Shown: one piece after another, positions 52,606 to 64,000 of the stretch
How the letters are laid out: every line of letters starts with the position of its first letter
How positions within the stretch are numbered: the first letter of the stretch is position 1
From: Litoditis marina
Lineage: Eukaryota > Nematoda > Chromadorea > Rhabditida > Rhabditidae
Direction of reading: 5' to 3'
Assembly: GCA_964036275.1 (NCBI GenBank)
Contig: OZ038435.1
Span: 25,391,581 to 25,455,580 of the forward strand
Length of the DNA: 64,000 nt
Notes under the pieces: model-generated
The model's input: the letters and a program-made list of their open reading frames with translations, nothing else
Databases searched by the model: none
What the model was told of the DNA's origin: nothing
Translations under genes and position numbers: made by a program

Positions 52606-55444
52606 AAAGTGTATGAAACTCGTACATATAATTGCATAACTCTCCAGTGTAGTTTAAACTCAATGACGTAATTTGAATGTTTTCGAATAGCTGCAACTTA
52701 TATAATGAAATAATTGGGCATCTCCGGAAGACACAATTATCTCTGAATATCACTCAGTGTGGGTGTTCCTCTACGTTGGTATTTAAATTTAATTTCCAGT
52801 TGCACGTAACATAACACCTGCTGGGAAAGGTTATAACCTTTGAGTCTACGCTGAACGTTTTCAACAAGAAAATCGACCAATGTTGAAAAATAATACATTA
52901 TTCACGCGATTCATCTCTGTAGATGAAACCTATAAAACTCATTGATTACCTCATGAAATTCACTCACTCAGTTCTCATGAGATTTCTTAGACGGCATTTT
53001 CTATGGATGTGCGGGGTATGAATGATCTATTGCTCATGGGATACGCATTAGCTTCTCGTGAGACTTTGACGAGAAGTTCTCATGAGTTTGGAAAGTTTGC
53101 TAGCGCACCCGTTATAAATATCCGATGAAAGGTCAAAACTAGCGAGTAGTGTGGGAGTCACGTTTTTCGCCACTTCTCATGTTCGAGCTCCAGAAATATG
53201 TAATTCCCTAATGGACTTAATGTTATATGTACAAACCCCCGCAGTTCACTAATTCATGTCGCTTCTAAGTCATGTCTCACGTTTATATATTCAGAAATAA
53301 AAACACATAAAAAGAGGGACATTCAGTTATGACAGAAATAGAAAGAAATGCTGGTACAGAATGGAAACAATGAAAAATACAAAATTATCTGAATGTTTCT
53401 GCTTCATCAAAACAGTATTGAACCAGCGATGACATTTATATCTGATACACCTCCGTGGGGCAGATTAAACTTGTCCCGATAATCTTGGAGTTTCAAATTG
53501 GTTGAATGAGCATCGAAATAGAGGAGAAACCCTTGAAATACCGTAGAACCGGCCGTTGGTTTCATTCATTTGATTGCTACCCATTTATATACCTGGCGCT
53601 TCAGAGAAAGATCGTATTTCGCTTCGAGTGTCCTATGATGTAATCATTTTTGTTTGAATGACAGCATTAGTCCAATAGAAAATGAGTCAGCCTCAGCAAG
53701 TGGTGATGCTCTTTGACCGCATTAGTTCTGCAGCTTTATGGATAACGTGGAGCTCTAGAGCAAAACGAAAATAAATCTTCCAAATTCATATAAATGAAAA
53801 CTCATAAAAAGCTAGAGAAGAACTGATAATATCTGAGTTGTACTTTGATCTGCATTTGGCCTAGTTACCGAAATACGACTGGAATGTGGCGAGATCAAAC
53901 TACAGACACTGCGTTGTGACCAAGATGTACTATATCGACCCTCTCCAGCTAACCCTGAGAAACATAACACTCTGAACTTCGGCGTGCAATGCCATAATCA
54001 AACTTCAGCCAGATTCTATACAGCCAACACCTGAGAAATGGAAACAGTGGGGCTGACATTAGAAATTAATGAGGTCACTTCATGGACATCATCTCACTGT
54101 GTCAATCTAGCTGTGGTTCAACGAGAGGTTCATGAGCTTTTCATGAACTTTCCATGGGAAGGATCGCGTGCACATCTCATGAGATTGGAGAAATTGTAAC
54201 CACGACCGAAAATGAAATGAACAATGAACTTTGCCTCTGAACATTGTTGATGCGTAGCAATGGAAACGCACACGTGCTAGTGAATATTCCATGAGATGCG
54301 GTGCACAACATAAAAGACATTTTATTAATGAAATGCGAGCTACGTAGCCAGATGTTGAAAAGTTATTGTTGTCATGAAACACGAGATATGAAAATACTAG
54401 TTGTATGAAGAAAACGTCTCACTTAGTTTGAAGAATGATGTAACGGTATAATCTAGTTATATCTGGCATTTTGAAACTCTACGTTCTACGTGCTATCTTC
54501 TATTTGCGAATTTCTTTTTATTGTATGGGTACATGTATCTTGCGCATGACTTCTCGTGAGAAAAATGTAGATCGCTTCGAAATGAGGAGACGATTTTCGT
54601 TCAGCAAGTGTCGTACAAAAATACAAACCAACAAACCAATCAGAAACGTTATAGGACTTTTCGAGCTTGAGGTATAAGCCGTATTTTCAAGGACACGTCA
54701 TTTTCCAAACACGGAAGTTGATACTGACGTGATGTCGTGGATTTGGCGGAGAAAGAATGCATACACAATAGGTCGTGATCTACTATGTCTTGCATGAAAG
54801 TGTAGTGCAAAACAACCAAACTACATACTACTGAGGGTTTTTCCACGTTGTTGATAATCTTGCAGATTGCACAATCAGTCTAGTTAGAGAAACCAACAAA
54901 TTAATGAGGGAAGCACTTGTTTCGTACGGAACTTACTATGACAGACATAAAAGATATTTATAGGAGTCGCTTATAGTTCTTGATCCTGAAGTTCCTGACT
55001 TCACGAACATTTATTTACAGCTCTAATGGAGTTTTAGTTACAGACACGTTTTGATAGGCTCTCCACCCATTGAACTACATACTATTCGAACATCTGGAAG
55101 AACACACTTGAAAACCATGTCTACAGTATGCGTTCTCTGTTTTTTCCGAGACAGTTAACGTGTTGATGGTGAACCAGGCTGACAGACAAGTAATGTGGCA
55201 CGGAATACCGCTAATGTTACCAGGTTACTAACGATTATGGTCCTTTTTATTCAGTTGTTGTTGGATACAGAATGAGAACCATGTTAATGTCTTGACACCT
55301 CATGAATTATAGGAAACGTGACATGATGAAAGATTGAAATTACAGTTTTCAGTTTTGTAGCAGTTCTAGTCGAAATTATTCAACATAGTAAGTGCAGATC
55401 TAATAGTTTTTAGGCAAAAGCGTACTTGAACAAAACATTGTAGT

Positions 55445-55774
55445 ATTAGTATAAAAAACGAGTGTATAGAAAGTAAAGATTAGTTTTGGATAAAGATGTA
55501 CAAGAAATATAAAAGAAGTCCAATAAAAATATTTTGAGGAAAAGTCTAACCTCGCTCGGTTTGAGAATTCAAAAAAAAGGATACCGAGTTTTTTGCTACC
55601 GGAAGAAAACTTCTGACTGCGACTCACAATAATCTAGCTTATACTCTGTTGTTTTCAAGAGAAGCGAGATTAGCATTTTCCTCAAGATATTTTTATTGGA
55701 CTTCTTTTATATTTCTTGTACATCTTTATCCAAAACTAATCTTTACTTTCTATACACTCGTTTTTTATACTAAT
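55445..55774. repeat. Very long near-perfect inverted repeat (arms about 110 bp)
   Basis: Left arm from ATTAGTATAAAAAACGAGTG to GAGGAAAAGTCTAACCTCGC; right arm from AAGCGAGATTAGCATTTTCC to CACTCGTTTTTTATACTAAT. Only a few mismatches are visible over about 110 bp, with a spacer of about 100 bp. A transcript would form one long double-stranded stem. I found no second copy in the window. Confidence 0.9.
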
Positions 55775-55929
55775 TGAACTCTTTTTCTATGGTTACGAAG
55801 TAACGGTCATTTTTGATAAAAATGATATTTTTGAACAATAATCTAAACAAAGAATTTTATGTTAAACCGCGCCGTAGTTCAGAACGTTTGTGTAGTTGTA
55901 ACCTCGTTCAAGTGATAGCAAATTTTGTG

Positions 55930-56010
55930 CTCCAGGCAGGAATCGAACCTCCGTTCGCCGTGCGTAAATAGAGCTTTTATTCAATCCGCCATTCAGACAT
56001 GTGAATAGGA
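55930..56010 (-). repeat. tRNA-like sequence
   Basis: On the minus strand, TGAATGGCGGATTGAATAAA (A-box-like) and GGAGGTTCGATTCCTGCC (a well-paired T-arm with B-box). The 5' half does not fold convincingly as a tRNA. Confidence 0.4.
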
Positions 56011-56249
56011 ATGAAAACCAAGCTGTACCCGCCTGTCATGAGATCTCCATTGAAAAAATGATTCCTACTACACGTTAAACTCTTCTTTCATTTTTATTTT
56101 CACGAAACCGGTCTATCCATGATTTTTTGCGAGACCATTTTCGGCTCTCTCACACGTAATATTCAAATTTCAGACATACCTGGAAAATACGTATATCTCA
56201 ACTTTTTTAGAGCTTTTCAATAATGTAAAAATTTTGGGAATAAGTTAAT

Positions 56250-56350
56250 TTTGTGCGAAACTATGCCGAGATTTGAGGAGGCAGACACTTTTGTCGCCGG
56301 CGCCGGCGCCGCCGCCCCGCACGGAAGCCATTTTTGCGAGACGTTGGGCC
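56250..56350. repeat. GC-rich GCCGGCGCCGGCGCCGCCGCC patch
   Basis: A short GC-rich island (about 56295-56325) in AT-rich sequence. It is flanked by TTTTTGCGAGAC blocks at about 56125 and 56333 in direct orientation, which suggests a repeat unit of about 200 bp. Confidence 0.45.
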
Positions 56351-57232
56351 CTCTAACTCCTCTCAATAAATAACTACATGGAAAGTGAACTTGGTATCTT
56401 GTAGACGTGTTGCCCTTCAGTGATTCATGCAAAAATTTAAGAAAATGGTCGACGTACTTTGAAGAAAATTGTAATAATCTGTTTTGTAATGTCTGCAGAC
56501 CTTTGAACAAAAACTAATCTGCGCAGATCTCCGCGCTGCGCACGATGTAGAACATAGTTTGCTTTTCTGCCAATTCGTTTGTTGAACGTGTAGTTTGAAC
56601 TCAAAAAACGTCGCAAGTTTTGCACTTTCATCAATGGATCAAACTACAAACACAGCAACAAAAGTGCATCGTACATAGTGTTGTTTTGGATATAACGAAG
56701 AACGTAGTAGCGCAACTCGTCATTCAATCCAGTATATTTTGGCAGCCATATGACTTAATTTGATTATGCGTCGCCCTTTTCAGCTGGGTACATTAGATAA
56801 TATTCGAAATAGAGTGAGAATAAGAAACTACATAATATGCACCAAGCTCTGCAGATAGTAATGTATTAGTTCGTGTCCAAATAGTGGATTTATCTTCGAC
56901 ACAAAGTGTTCATCACACTTCTCGCATATAGTGATATAACCTAAACATGTTCTGACAAGAATAATGGAAATTCCGAAAGAGAACTACTCGTAGCAAGAAC
57001 ACACACAAAATGAGACAATCCAACTCCCCTATAGAATCAAGCATCACCACTTTTTCGACATCCAAACCACGGAAGTCCATCAGATGGTGTCAGAATTACG
57101 ACGCTGGGAGCTCAAATTTCAGAGAATAAAAAGAGATTTCCGTTGGTATTTTTATCCATCCTATGAATGAGATCACACATCAAACACAATAAAGTGAATT
57201 ATTGATTTTTTTTTCATTAAACGTCTAGCACC

Positions 57233-57303
57233 TATGGGGCTCGAACCTGTCACACAAGTTATACAGACGTGAGCCCTACTCACAACACTAACTGAGCACT
57301 ATA
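57233..57303 (-). repeat. tRNA-like sequence
   Basis: On the minus strand, TGCTCAGTTAGTGTTG (A-box/D-arm) and ACAGGTTCGAGCCCC (B-box). Of the tRNA-like segments this has the clearest promoter boxes, but the acceptor stem is not paired. Confidence 0.45.
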
Positions 57304-57622
57304 AAAGTCAGCGGACCCGATTTTTTTCAACGAAACAAAAACAAGGGTTACTTGAGCTAACCTATAGAAAACAACTATGTATTCTACAAAACATAGTATT
57401 ATTTCTAGATCAGGCAAAGGGGGGGGGGTCAATTGTGTCATTAATGTCCTACTAGTGACGGCTCGTGCATTTAGAAACTAGTCAACTTAATTAAAAGTCA
57501 TCCACGATCTAATTATACGCTTATAATGACCAGAAAGCAACACGTTCGTGAAAACGAAAAATTACTTGACTCGTCACATACAGCGTGATAAACACGCATA
57601 ATTATGTGAACAAATGTTAAAC

Positions 57623-58096
57623 TTAAAGGGACCGTTCCTCTTTAATTTGGAGGTTTGAGCTGATTAGTCGACATTGTTCACATTAAAAAACCAAAACCAT
57701 TTATATAGGTGTCAACTTCCTGTCTTGCTCCGTGTTCTAAAAAATGCGACGCGACCACGCGCACGTACATACACCGCCGAGTTCACCTACGTACGTAATT
57801 TTCAAAATGTCCATAAAATTACAAAACCATATTCAAAACATGACCAAAATTACCAATATGAAATCTGTGGAGAAAGATTTGCAAATATCAGGAAAACTAC
57901 AAAGCAGTGATAGATTAAGGACTGCTGCATTACAGTAACCCAAATCTTATTGTCTTCTGTTTTGCTCCGTAATATTGTGGTTTTCTGAACTCTCTGTACG
58001 TAAGGTATACACTTTCATCTCAAAACAGAATAAATGGCTTTTTTAATTCCTCAAAAATTATCTACATTGCACATTATATGGGTACGGTCCCTTTAA
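57623..58096. mobile_element. Non-autonomous element with TTAAAGGGACCGT ends, copy 1
   Basis: Left end TTAAAGGGACCGTTCC, right end GGTACGGTCCCTTTAA. The interior includes CTGCATTACAGTAACCCAAA and CTCTGTACGTAAGGTATAC, which reappear in inverted orientation at 63813-64000. There is no transposase. Confidence 0.85.
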
Positions 58097-58669
58097 ACGA
58101 CTACTACCTAAAATATGGAAATGTTGATTCCTAAAGGTGAGCTTAGACTTGGCCTATGTCTTTTAGGATAAAAAATCATTTGAACCATATTTCGGAAAAA
58201 AAAAACTATTTCCGGACTATTAAAAAGACTTCAATAAGAGGCGAAAAACAAGAGAGCCGAAAGCTTCATACTATCTCACATAGAAGTTTTATCAGGGAGA
58301 AGGAAGTTGGTGGATACTTCTTGAGGACAACGGAATAACTTTTGTTATGTCCGCGCAAGTTCCTTATGGCGAAGAGTCTTTGTGTCATGAAATTGGTTAA
58401 TATCAAATTATGTTTTCGTGCTAGACATTGCGGAACTTTGATCAAAAGTATATGTCTGAGCAGCTGCCTCACAAGTATCCTTCGTGTATACTTAATAATG
58501 ATAGTTTTAATAATAATAATATTTATTACTCAAAAGTCATCTCAGTTGTAGTTTGATTAGCCTTTTTGTCATTCAACGGCTTTTCGGCATTGCGCATCAA
58601 AGCTAGCGTGATAAAACTACGAAAAAAGCATAACACAAAGATTCAGCCAGCATTTCCTATAGTGCCTCA

Positions 58670-58849
58670 GGCGGCGTAGCGATCCCCCCAAAAGTTTATG
58701 AGATCACCTGATGAGCTATTAGCACGAGTTTCTCATGAGATCTATTGATTTCCATGCTACAACTTTAAGAGTTCACGAGTAGCTCATGAGGTATCTCATG
58801 AGAAACTCATATTAACTTCTCATGAGGTTGAACGGTTTGCTACGCCGCC
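58670..58849. repeat. CTCATGAG foldback element, copy 2
   Basis: GGCGGCGTAGCGATC and GTTTGCTACGCCGCC ends. Interior with TCTCATGAGAT, GAGTTCACGAGTAGCTCATG and CTCATGAGGTATCTCATGAG. Same structure as 6454-6632. A tRNA-related repeat follows directly. Confidence 0.85.
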
Positions 58850-58854
58850 AGGTG

Positions 58855-59010
58855 AGACTCGAACTGGGCCTAAAAGTTTGAGAGGCGCGGACGCTAACAC
58901 TACAATTATTGGGCTCACAAGAAAGTTGGTGACGAGTCGTATATATGTGATTTTACACAGCACAAAGTGAGATATACAGTATACCCCCGCTTTTCTTCGA
59001 GCAACAACTA
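58855..59010 (-). repeat. tRNA-related repeat (SINE-like), copy 3, inverted
   Basis: On the minus strand it ends TTGTAGTGTTAGCGTCCGCG (A-box-like), then CCCAGTTCGAGTCTCACC (B-box-like), preceded by the ACTGTATATCTCACTTTGTG block. This is the same order as in copies 1 and 2. Confidence 0.6.
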
Positions 59011-62000
59011 TAGGGCGATTTCTACATACTAATGGTGGGGTAACAGTCACGTAAAACGTGTGAAACACAACTGAATCCAAGAACGTGTTAATAAAAATTA
59101 TGCACTTGCTGATGCTTAGGTAATCAGTTGAACTCGCTGAGGTTTTTCTGGTGAAAACGTTTCACGGTAATTCTATGAATATACTGTTAGTGAATTGCAC
59201 AGTGAAACATGTTCAACACAGCAGAATGCAGACACGTGCAATAACAAAGTGCACGATTCCTCAATGACAAATCAGGTCAATCACCGACTCTTTCGGGTCA
59301 ATCACCGACCTTTGAAAGAGAACTAGAGCGAAAAGTAGGTTTTGTAACAAATAGTTTGACAAACATGTGAGTGGATACGATTGTGCTGCTCTCGTTTGTG
59401 AGGCTGAGCTCACAAGATGAAAAACAAAAATAAAATCTGCTGCTGAATTGCGGCCACATTGACTATATAATACTTCCAAATTACACCACTCATATACGGT
59501 AAACTTAATAAATAGTTAATTGGCGTAGGCTGGTCTCCCTGGAATGATGATGTGCTGAATGGGCAAGAATGGATGAGGTTGACTGGGTAGCAGATGCCAT
59601 ACGCAGCCAAATTCGAATAATATACTAAAACTTCTAGTTCGCAGAAATGTTGCACAATTTGGTATAATAGATGATATAGAGTGAGGTCATTTATTGGAAT
59701 TCAACTAGGAGCCATTGCAACATGAAAGCGAGTAATATAGAGAATGACCGCTACTGAATTGTAGTTTGAACTCGATACATGCCATAGTTTAAGAATATAG
59801 ACCCAAAAGCAACGGGATCAAACTACAAACACAGCACGATAGAGCCACACACATCACATGGATTGGTTGGAAAAAAGTGAACCCTAGCATACAATGGTCA
59901 TTTCATTAGTACAAACTCGTGTTCAATGGCAGATTCGGCTCTGATATGGTAATTTGACGGGTAGTTATTTTTCACATTTCTTTTTTCTTTTTTCTTAGTC
60001 CAGAAGAACTTAGAGACAATCTGTGCAATAGTAAATCTATTTATATGCCTCAGTGGTCCAGTCAACCACGTTGTACGAAAACATCATGTGAGCCGTTTTA
60101 GTCTCGAACAAAGTGTAACTTTTCAATACAAAAATAAGACTCTTTTCCGTGGTTGTTTACACTTCGTTCGAGAACAGGGAGAGAATGGCAGTTTTAAATT
60201 ATGTCAGGTGGCCATTTCCATGCCAAGGAATAGAACACGCTTCTCCGAAGAGCGAATGAGAAAAAATGAACGGTCTATGCTTGTATTATTGTTCGACAAG
60301 AATTGTTTCGGTTATAAAAAATCCAAGTACTCTTCGGGGTAAGAAATTGAGGATGAAAACTCACGCGATGACGCAAAGGAGAAACCGCGCTCGTTTCGAA
60401 CAAAAGATGGGTTGTTCACGAAGATTGCGGTTGCAGAACTAACAATGAATCTATGATTAGAGTTATGGAAAAAACTGAAATTGTGGTGATGACAAAGCCT
60501 TTTTTGAGTTGAAATCTATAGTTTCAACAAATAGACGAACTAACAACAACAAGGACATTTTATTTGAACAAGCTCAGCAGGAGCGACCCCATAAGCCCTT
60601 GAATGTATTTCTCAATTTACGCAGTTTTTCATTGCAAAATACACTGAAATCAATCAAGTGAAACGTGAGTGACATCATGAAAAGTGCACTTTGCCGAACC
60701 ATGACCACATGTCTCACACTTTTTACGTGACCATGTACTTGGCTAGCCAACGTGTGTTTCGTAATTTTGTTGCATATGTTCATTTGCATAAATGATCCAA
60801 TTCCTGGAAAACATGATCTAGTTATGAATATGATGTGGAAAAAAAGCAGAGAGTAAGATGAATTGGGTCATAATTAGAGAACACCGAATTGGAGAAATAG
60901 GGCCCAGTCACGACACGAAGGTTGATGTTTTCTTTGAACTCTCGTTCTTTGAGCGTTAAATCAAGTGGTTTCACTTCATTAAGCTACTATTTTTGAAAAT
61001 AATACAGGCCTAACTGACAGTTTGTGCAATGACATTGCACTGACTCAGCCACTGCAGCAGGTTGTGTCATGAAACGATTGTCTTTGAACTGAACGATTTT
61101 TACACGACCTGTATTAGTACATCTTTATCTGCGTCTCCCGCTTCGTCCACTACTTCGCGACGCTCGGAGCTCGACGGGATGCAGAGAGAAGAAGCCGTAA
61201 ACCCGAACGTGAAAAGCGTTGAAACCTAGCCACGGTATCAGTTCTTTCAAAGATAATTGCTAGAATCTAGAACCTTGTGTGGATACGCAAATCTGAGGCA
61301 ATGTGAAATAGCCGAATGTCCCCGAATCTTCATTTTTCCCAGCCATAACTCAACGACGGTGATTGAAGAAAATTGAAATTTGCCGAAATGGGATGAGATC
61401 CACTAATTGCGTTCTCACCAACTGACAAACAACGGAGACAAATGTCTATGGGGTTTGCTTTTTTTTAAGTAAACCCATACATACGTTTACGGTGCATGTT
61501 GCCCTATCTTGCTGTGTTTGTAGTTCTCTGCTGGATCAAACTACAACTCATGTGTGATGAAAACGAAAGTGGGATGAAAAGCACTAATTGTATTCTCACT
61601 TAAATACAAAAACAACGGAGACAAATGCCTAAAGAGCTGTCTTTTTTACAGCAATATGGCGTATGTTCCCCTGTCCCGCTGTGTTTGTAGTTTGGTCTGT
61701 CTGTTTTTCAGAATCTCTGCTGGATCAAACTACAATCATCTATAATGTTTTAGTTTCGAAGCAAGTTTGTGCGTCAAGTAGAAATAGTTAAGTTTTGAAA
61801 CTTCATTAATCGGACATACAGAATGATTTGCAATCATTATAATGTGGAAAGTTGTTAAAGTTCCCTTCCATTCCAAAATATCGGAAACGGACGCAGTTTT
61901 TCAGGCTTTTCACGTAGGCGTAGCGGGGATTGTGCGTAATTCCTTGCACTTCATGTCCAGTGTCCAAAGTTTGTTCACATATCCATTCTGGAAATTATCA

Positions 62001-62442
62001 CAAGTATGAGAATCACACATTTATAGGGGATCAAAGTGTCTGTATTGTAGTGTGATGTCCAGATACCTCTCAAGGTTCGTATTGTGAGCTTAAACTACAA
62101 GCACCAACATAACATGTCGAACATTCAACTGGCAGACTTACAACTGCTGATTTGTTTTCTAAATTGTTGCATTTATCTCTGTTTTGAGTTACAAAAACCT
62201 GAAAACCTAGAAATCATCACAAAATTGAGACAGACCTTTGGTTGGACAGCAAATATGCTGTGTTGTACAATTGTATCCAGATTTACAACCCAGTTCACAA
62301 GATGTCACTTTTTCGGAGATCTGAGCATCTGTGTGCAGTCCACATGCAAGTGCTGTAATGCACGAACAATATTACGTGAAAACACGTGAAGGAACGTAAC
62401 GACGTGAAAACACGGCTGAACCTCGAATGAACTATTCTACTA

Positions 62443-62615
62443 TCATGGAAATATGTGCTCAGAAAACAGGAAAAGAAAAATGAAAATGAAAAATGAAATT
62501 ATAATAGTTGGCACAGAAATTAGAGGAAAAAAATGGGAAATATTTCCATAATAACATCCAAAAGTCTTAATGACAACAAATATTTTTGTTTTAAATAAAT
62601 ATAACAATATTCTAC
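62443..62615. repeat. Foldback with TATGGAAATATGTGCTCAG, copy 2
   Basis: ATCATGGAAATATGTGCTCA on the left and GGAAATATTTCCATAATAAC on the right, continuing into AAGTCTTAATGACAACAAAT, which also flanks the copy at 25130-25270 in reverse. Confidence 0.65.
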
Positions 62616-62805
62616 TATCAGTTTCCATGATCTGCTGTAGGTAAATCGATATGCGAAGTCACTCACTCGGTTGTCTCAATTTATTTCTCACCACCTAGTG
62701 TGGAATCAGGCTCTGACGACGGCGAACCCGCCGAAACGTCGCCACTCAGTAAACATCTATTCTACCTCGTTTTTCGGTTCAAATAAGAAACCCAATATCC
62801 TACGT

Positions 62806-62925
62806 TAAAGAATGACGATTATGTGGTCCAATCGCAACGCTTCAGTCCTTTAAACTGCAATACATTTTCAAATTGCAGTTTAAAGAACCGTTGACACGAC
62901 ATTGGTCCACACAATCGTCCTTCTG
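62806..62925. repeat. ACGATTATGTGG foldback MITE, copy 3
   Basis: GACGATTATGTGGTCCAATC and TTGGTCCACACAATCGTCC, with inner CCTTTAAACTGCAATAC and ATTGCAGTTTAAAG inverted. About 290 bp upstream of the possible gene at the right edge. Confidence 0.9.
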
Positions 62926-63210
62926 TAACGCTCTGCTAGTCACTCAGTCACATTGAACGGATACCCGTTTAGCGAACTAGTGCACGAAGCGGGAGAAGCA
63001 AGATAGTGAACCTAAGTAGCATAGATTTTCTTATTGTTCACTTTCATTCGTTTCTATCTAGCTAAACTCACTTATCGACTGATCGTTTGCTGCGTTTGTG
63101 TTTTCCGTTCCGTTGCTTCTCGTGTTGGTTCCACATTCCCTCTCACACTCCGCCCGAGTTTCAAACTGATTGTCGTTCCCGCCGCATCCGTTGAACATAA
63201 ACGGCTGGCA

Positions 63211-63784
63211 ATGGCCTGGAATTTAATAAAGCTCAGAACGAATGCCGCCAGAGCGAGAGAGCATGTAGGTCAATGAGGTCGCAGACCACTGTGTCTCAGT
63301 GACCTGCACACTCTCTCATGGAGGACGCTGGACTTGCTGGTCGGCAGAAAATGGTCTGAGAGTGATCGTAGAGCTGGCGTGCGTCAAGAATGGTTGCAAT
63401 ACTTTCACTCATCCTTTTTTGTTCAACAAACATGATTCAGAGTGTGCTGCTTTCGGGGTCTTCCGACCAGACGTGAGTTCGACAAATCAACCCTCACTGT
63501 CATTGTTTCAGTGTTCTGCAGCATGAAATCTAAGGGCGGAGTCAACTATCTGATAAGTCCAAGTTTTTCAAGAGCTTCGAGCATACAGCAAAAAAAAAGC
63601 AAAATGATTTCTGTAATGCTGTGCTGTATTTGTAGTTTATTCGGAAGATATAGAACCATAACAATTCTACCAACTCACCAGTGTGTTCATCAAAGAAGAA
63701 CTTCTTCGTGCTCTGCTGATCACATGCGTATCCACGATCTCTTGGTAGAAGACATTCAGAAGCTGAAAATCAAGTACGGACCAG
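63211..63784 (+). CDS. Possible first two exons of an unrecognised gene, continuing past the right edge
   Basis: Exon 63211-63264 starts MAWNLIKLRTNAARARE and ends at a GTAGGT donor in phase 0. Exon 63682-63784 follows a CTCACCAG acceptor and encodes a Ser/Cys-rich then charged helical segment (MRIHDLLVEDIQKLKIKYG), ending at a GTAAAC donor with one base left over. The phases fit. The short charged helix suggests a cytosolic protein, but the fragment is too small to name. The intron after it begins with a copy of the TTAAAGGGACCGT element. The model depends on two modest splice sites and could be wrong. Confidence 0.35.
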
Positions 63785-63812
63785 GTAAACTAGTTGTGTG
63801 TTTTGCAGTGTT

Positions 63813-64000
63813 TTAAAGGGACCGTACCGTAAAGGGAAGGGGATGTGCAATGTAGGAAATTTTTGGAAAATGAAAAAAGTATTTATTCTGTTTTGAAATG
63901 AAGTTTCAAACCTTACGTACAGAGAGTTTAGAAAATCACATTAATACGGATCAAAACAGAAGCCAACATGAGTTGGGTTACTGTAATGCAGCAATTCTTA
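63813..64000. mobile_element. TTAAAGGGACCGT element, copy 2, cut by the window edge
   Basis: TTAAAGGGACCGTACCGT, then ATGTGCAATGTAGG, CTTACGTACAGAGAGTT and GGGTTACTGTAATGCAGCA. This is the reverse complement of the right half of copy 1 (57623-58096), with moderate divergence. Confidence 0.85.

Larger units (their letters stand above)
52606..63210. other. Gene-poor stretch with foldbacks
   Basis: No supported exon on either strand. Contents include diverged CTCATGAG foldbacks (52935-53110, 54120-54190), a very long inverted repeat (55445-55774), tRNA-like segments (55930-56010, 57233-57303), the TTAAAGGGACCGT element (57623-58096), a second intact CTCATGAG foldback (58670-58849) and many TGTAGTTTGATC foldbacks. 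Confidence 0.4.

Noticed and set aside
60088..60342. Plus-strand frame of 84 codons
   Set aside because: Lies across a small inverted repeat (TCTCGAACAAAGTGTAA / TTACACTTCGTTCGAGA) and has no further support.

Overview
The window looks like nuclear DNA of a nematode, most probably a rhabditid relative of Caenorhabditis. The supported genes have many short exons with GTRAGT donors and TTTTCAG-type acceptors, several first exons have an acceptor only a few bases before the ATG (as expected for spliced-leader trans-splicing), and one gene encodes a neuropeptide precursor of the C. elegans NLP-10 type (xPFSGGMYG-KR repeats). The sequence is AT-rich and full of small foldback (MITE-like) repeats. 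The species cannot be fixed from the sequence alone. All exon models were built by eye and checked for reading phase.

Layout. 1-4.1 kb: 3' part of an unrecognised minus-strand gene, with two phase-compatible alternative last exons. 7.6-14.5 kb: a complete 14-exon minus-strand gene for a 609-residue major facilitator transporter of the MFSD8/CLN7 type. 15.8-17.6 kb: a decayed plus-strand remnant of an integrating, Polinton-like or virus-like element (two small structural-type reading frames and an F54H12.3-type integrase with a chromodomain), followed by a LINE 3' end. 18.8-22.2 kb: a plus-strand RING-finger gene followed by Pro/Ala- and acid-rich exons, with a capsid-like fragment of the same element class lying between them. 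22.2-22.5 kb: the end of a convergent minus-strand gene with a Cys/His motif.

23.5-35.1 kb: three tandem minus-strand paralogues (182, 193 and 156 codons) that I do not recognise. Each has two PPPSY motifs, a Thr/Pro-rich middle and a His/Cys-rich tail. They share a conserved upstream block with a GATAAG-containing site. This is the best candidate in the window for an undescribed gene family.

36.9-44.5 kb: the nlp-10-type neuropeptide gene on the minus strand. Its second intron holds a complete Ty3/gypsy LTR retrotransposon (38790-44000) whose 250-bp LTRs look identical and which is flanked by a 5-bp target duplication, so the insertion is young. 44.6-63.2 kb: about 18.6 kb in which I find no convincing gene; it is rich in MITEs, tRNA-like fragments and one very long inverted repeat. 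63.2 kb to the right edge: two possible first exons of a plus-strand gene.

Repeat landscape: at least nine small inverted-repeat families, several present in two or more copies and often in introns or just upstream of genes. They include a G-tract/C-tract foldback, a CTCATGAG foldback, a TA-flanked element nested inside another repeat, and a very frequent element ending in TGTTTGTAGTTTGATC.
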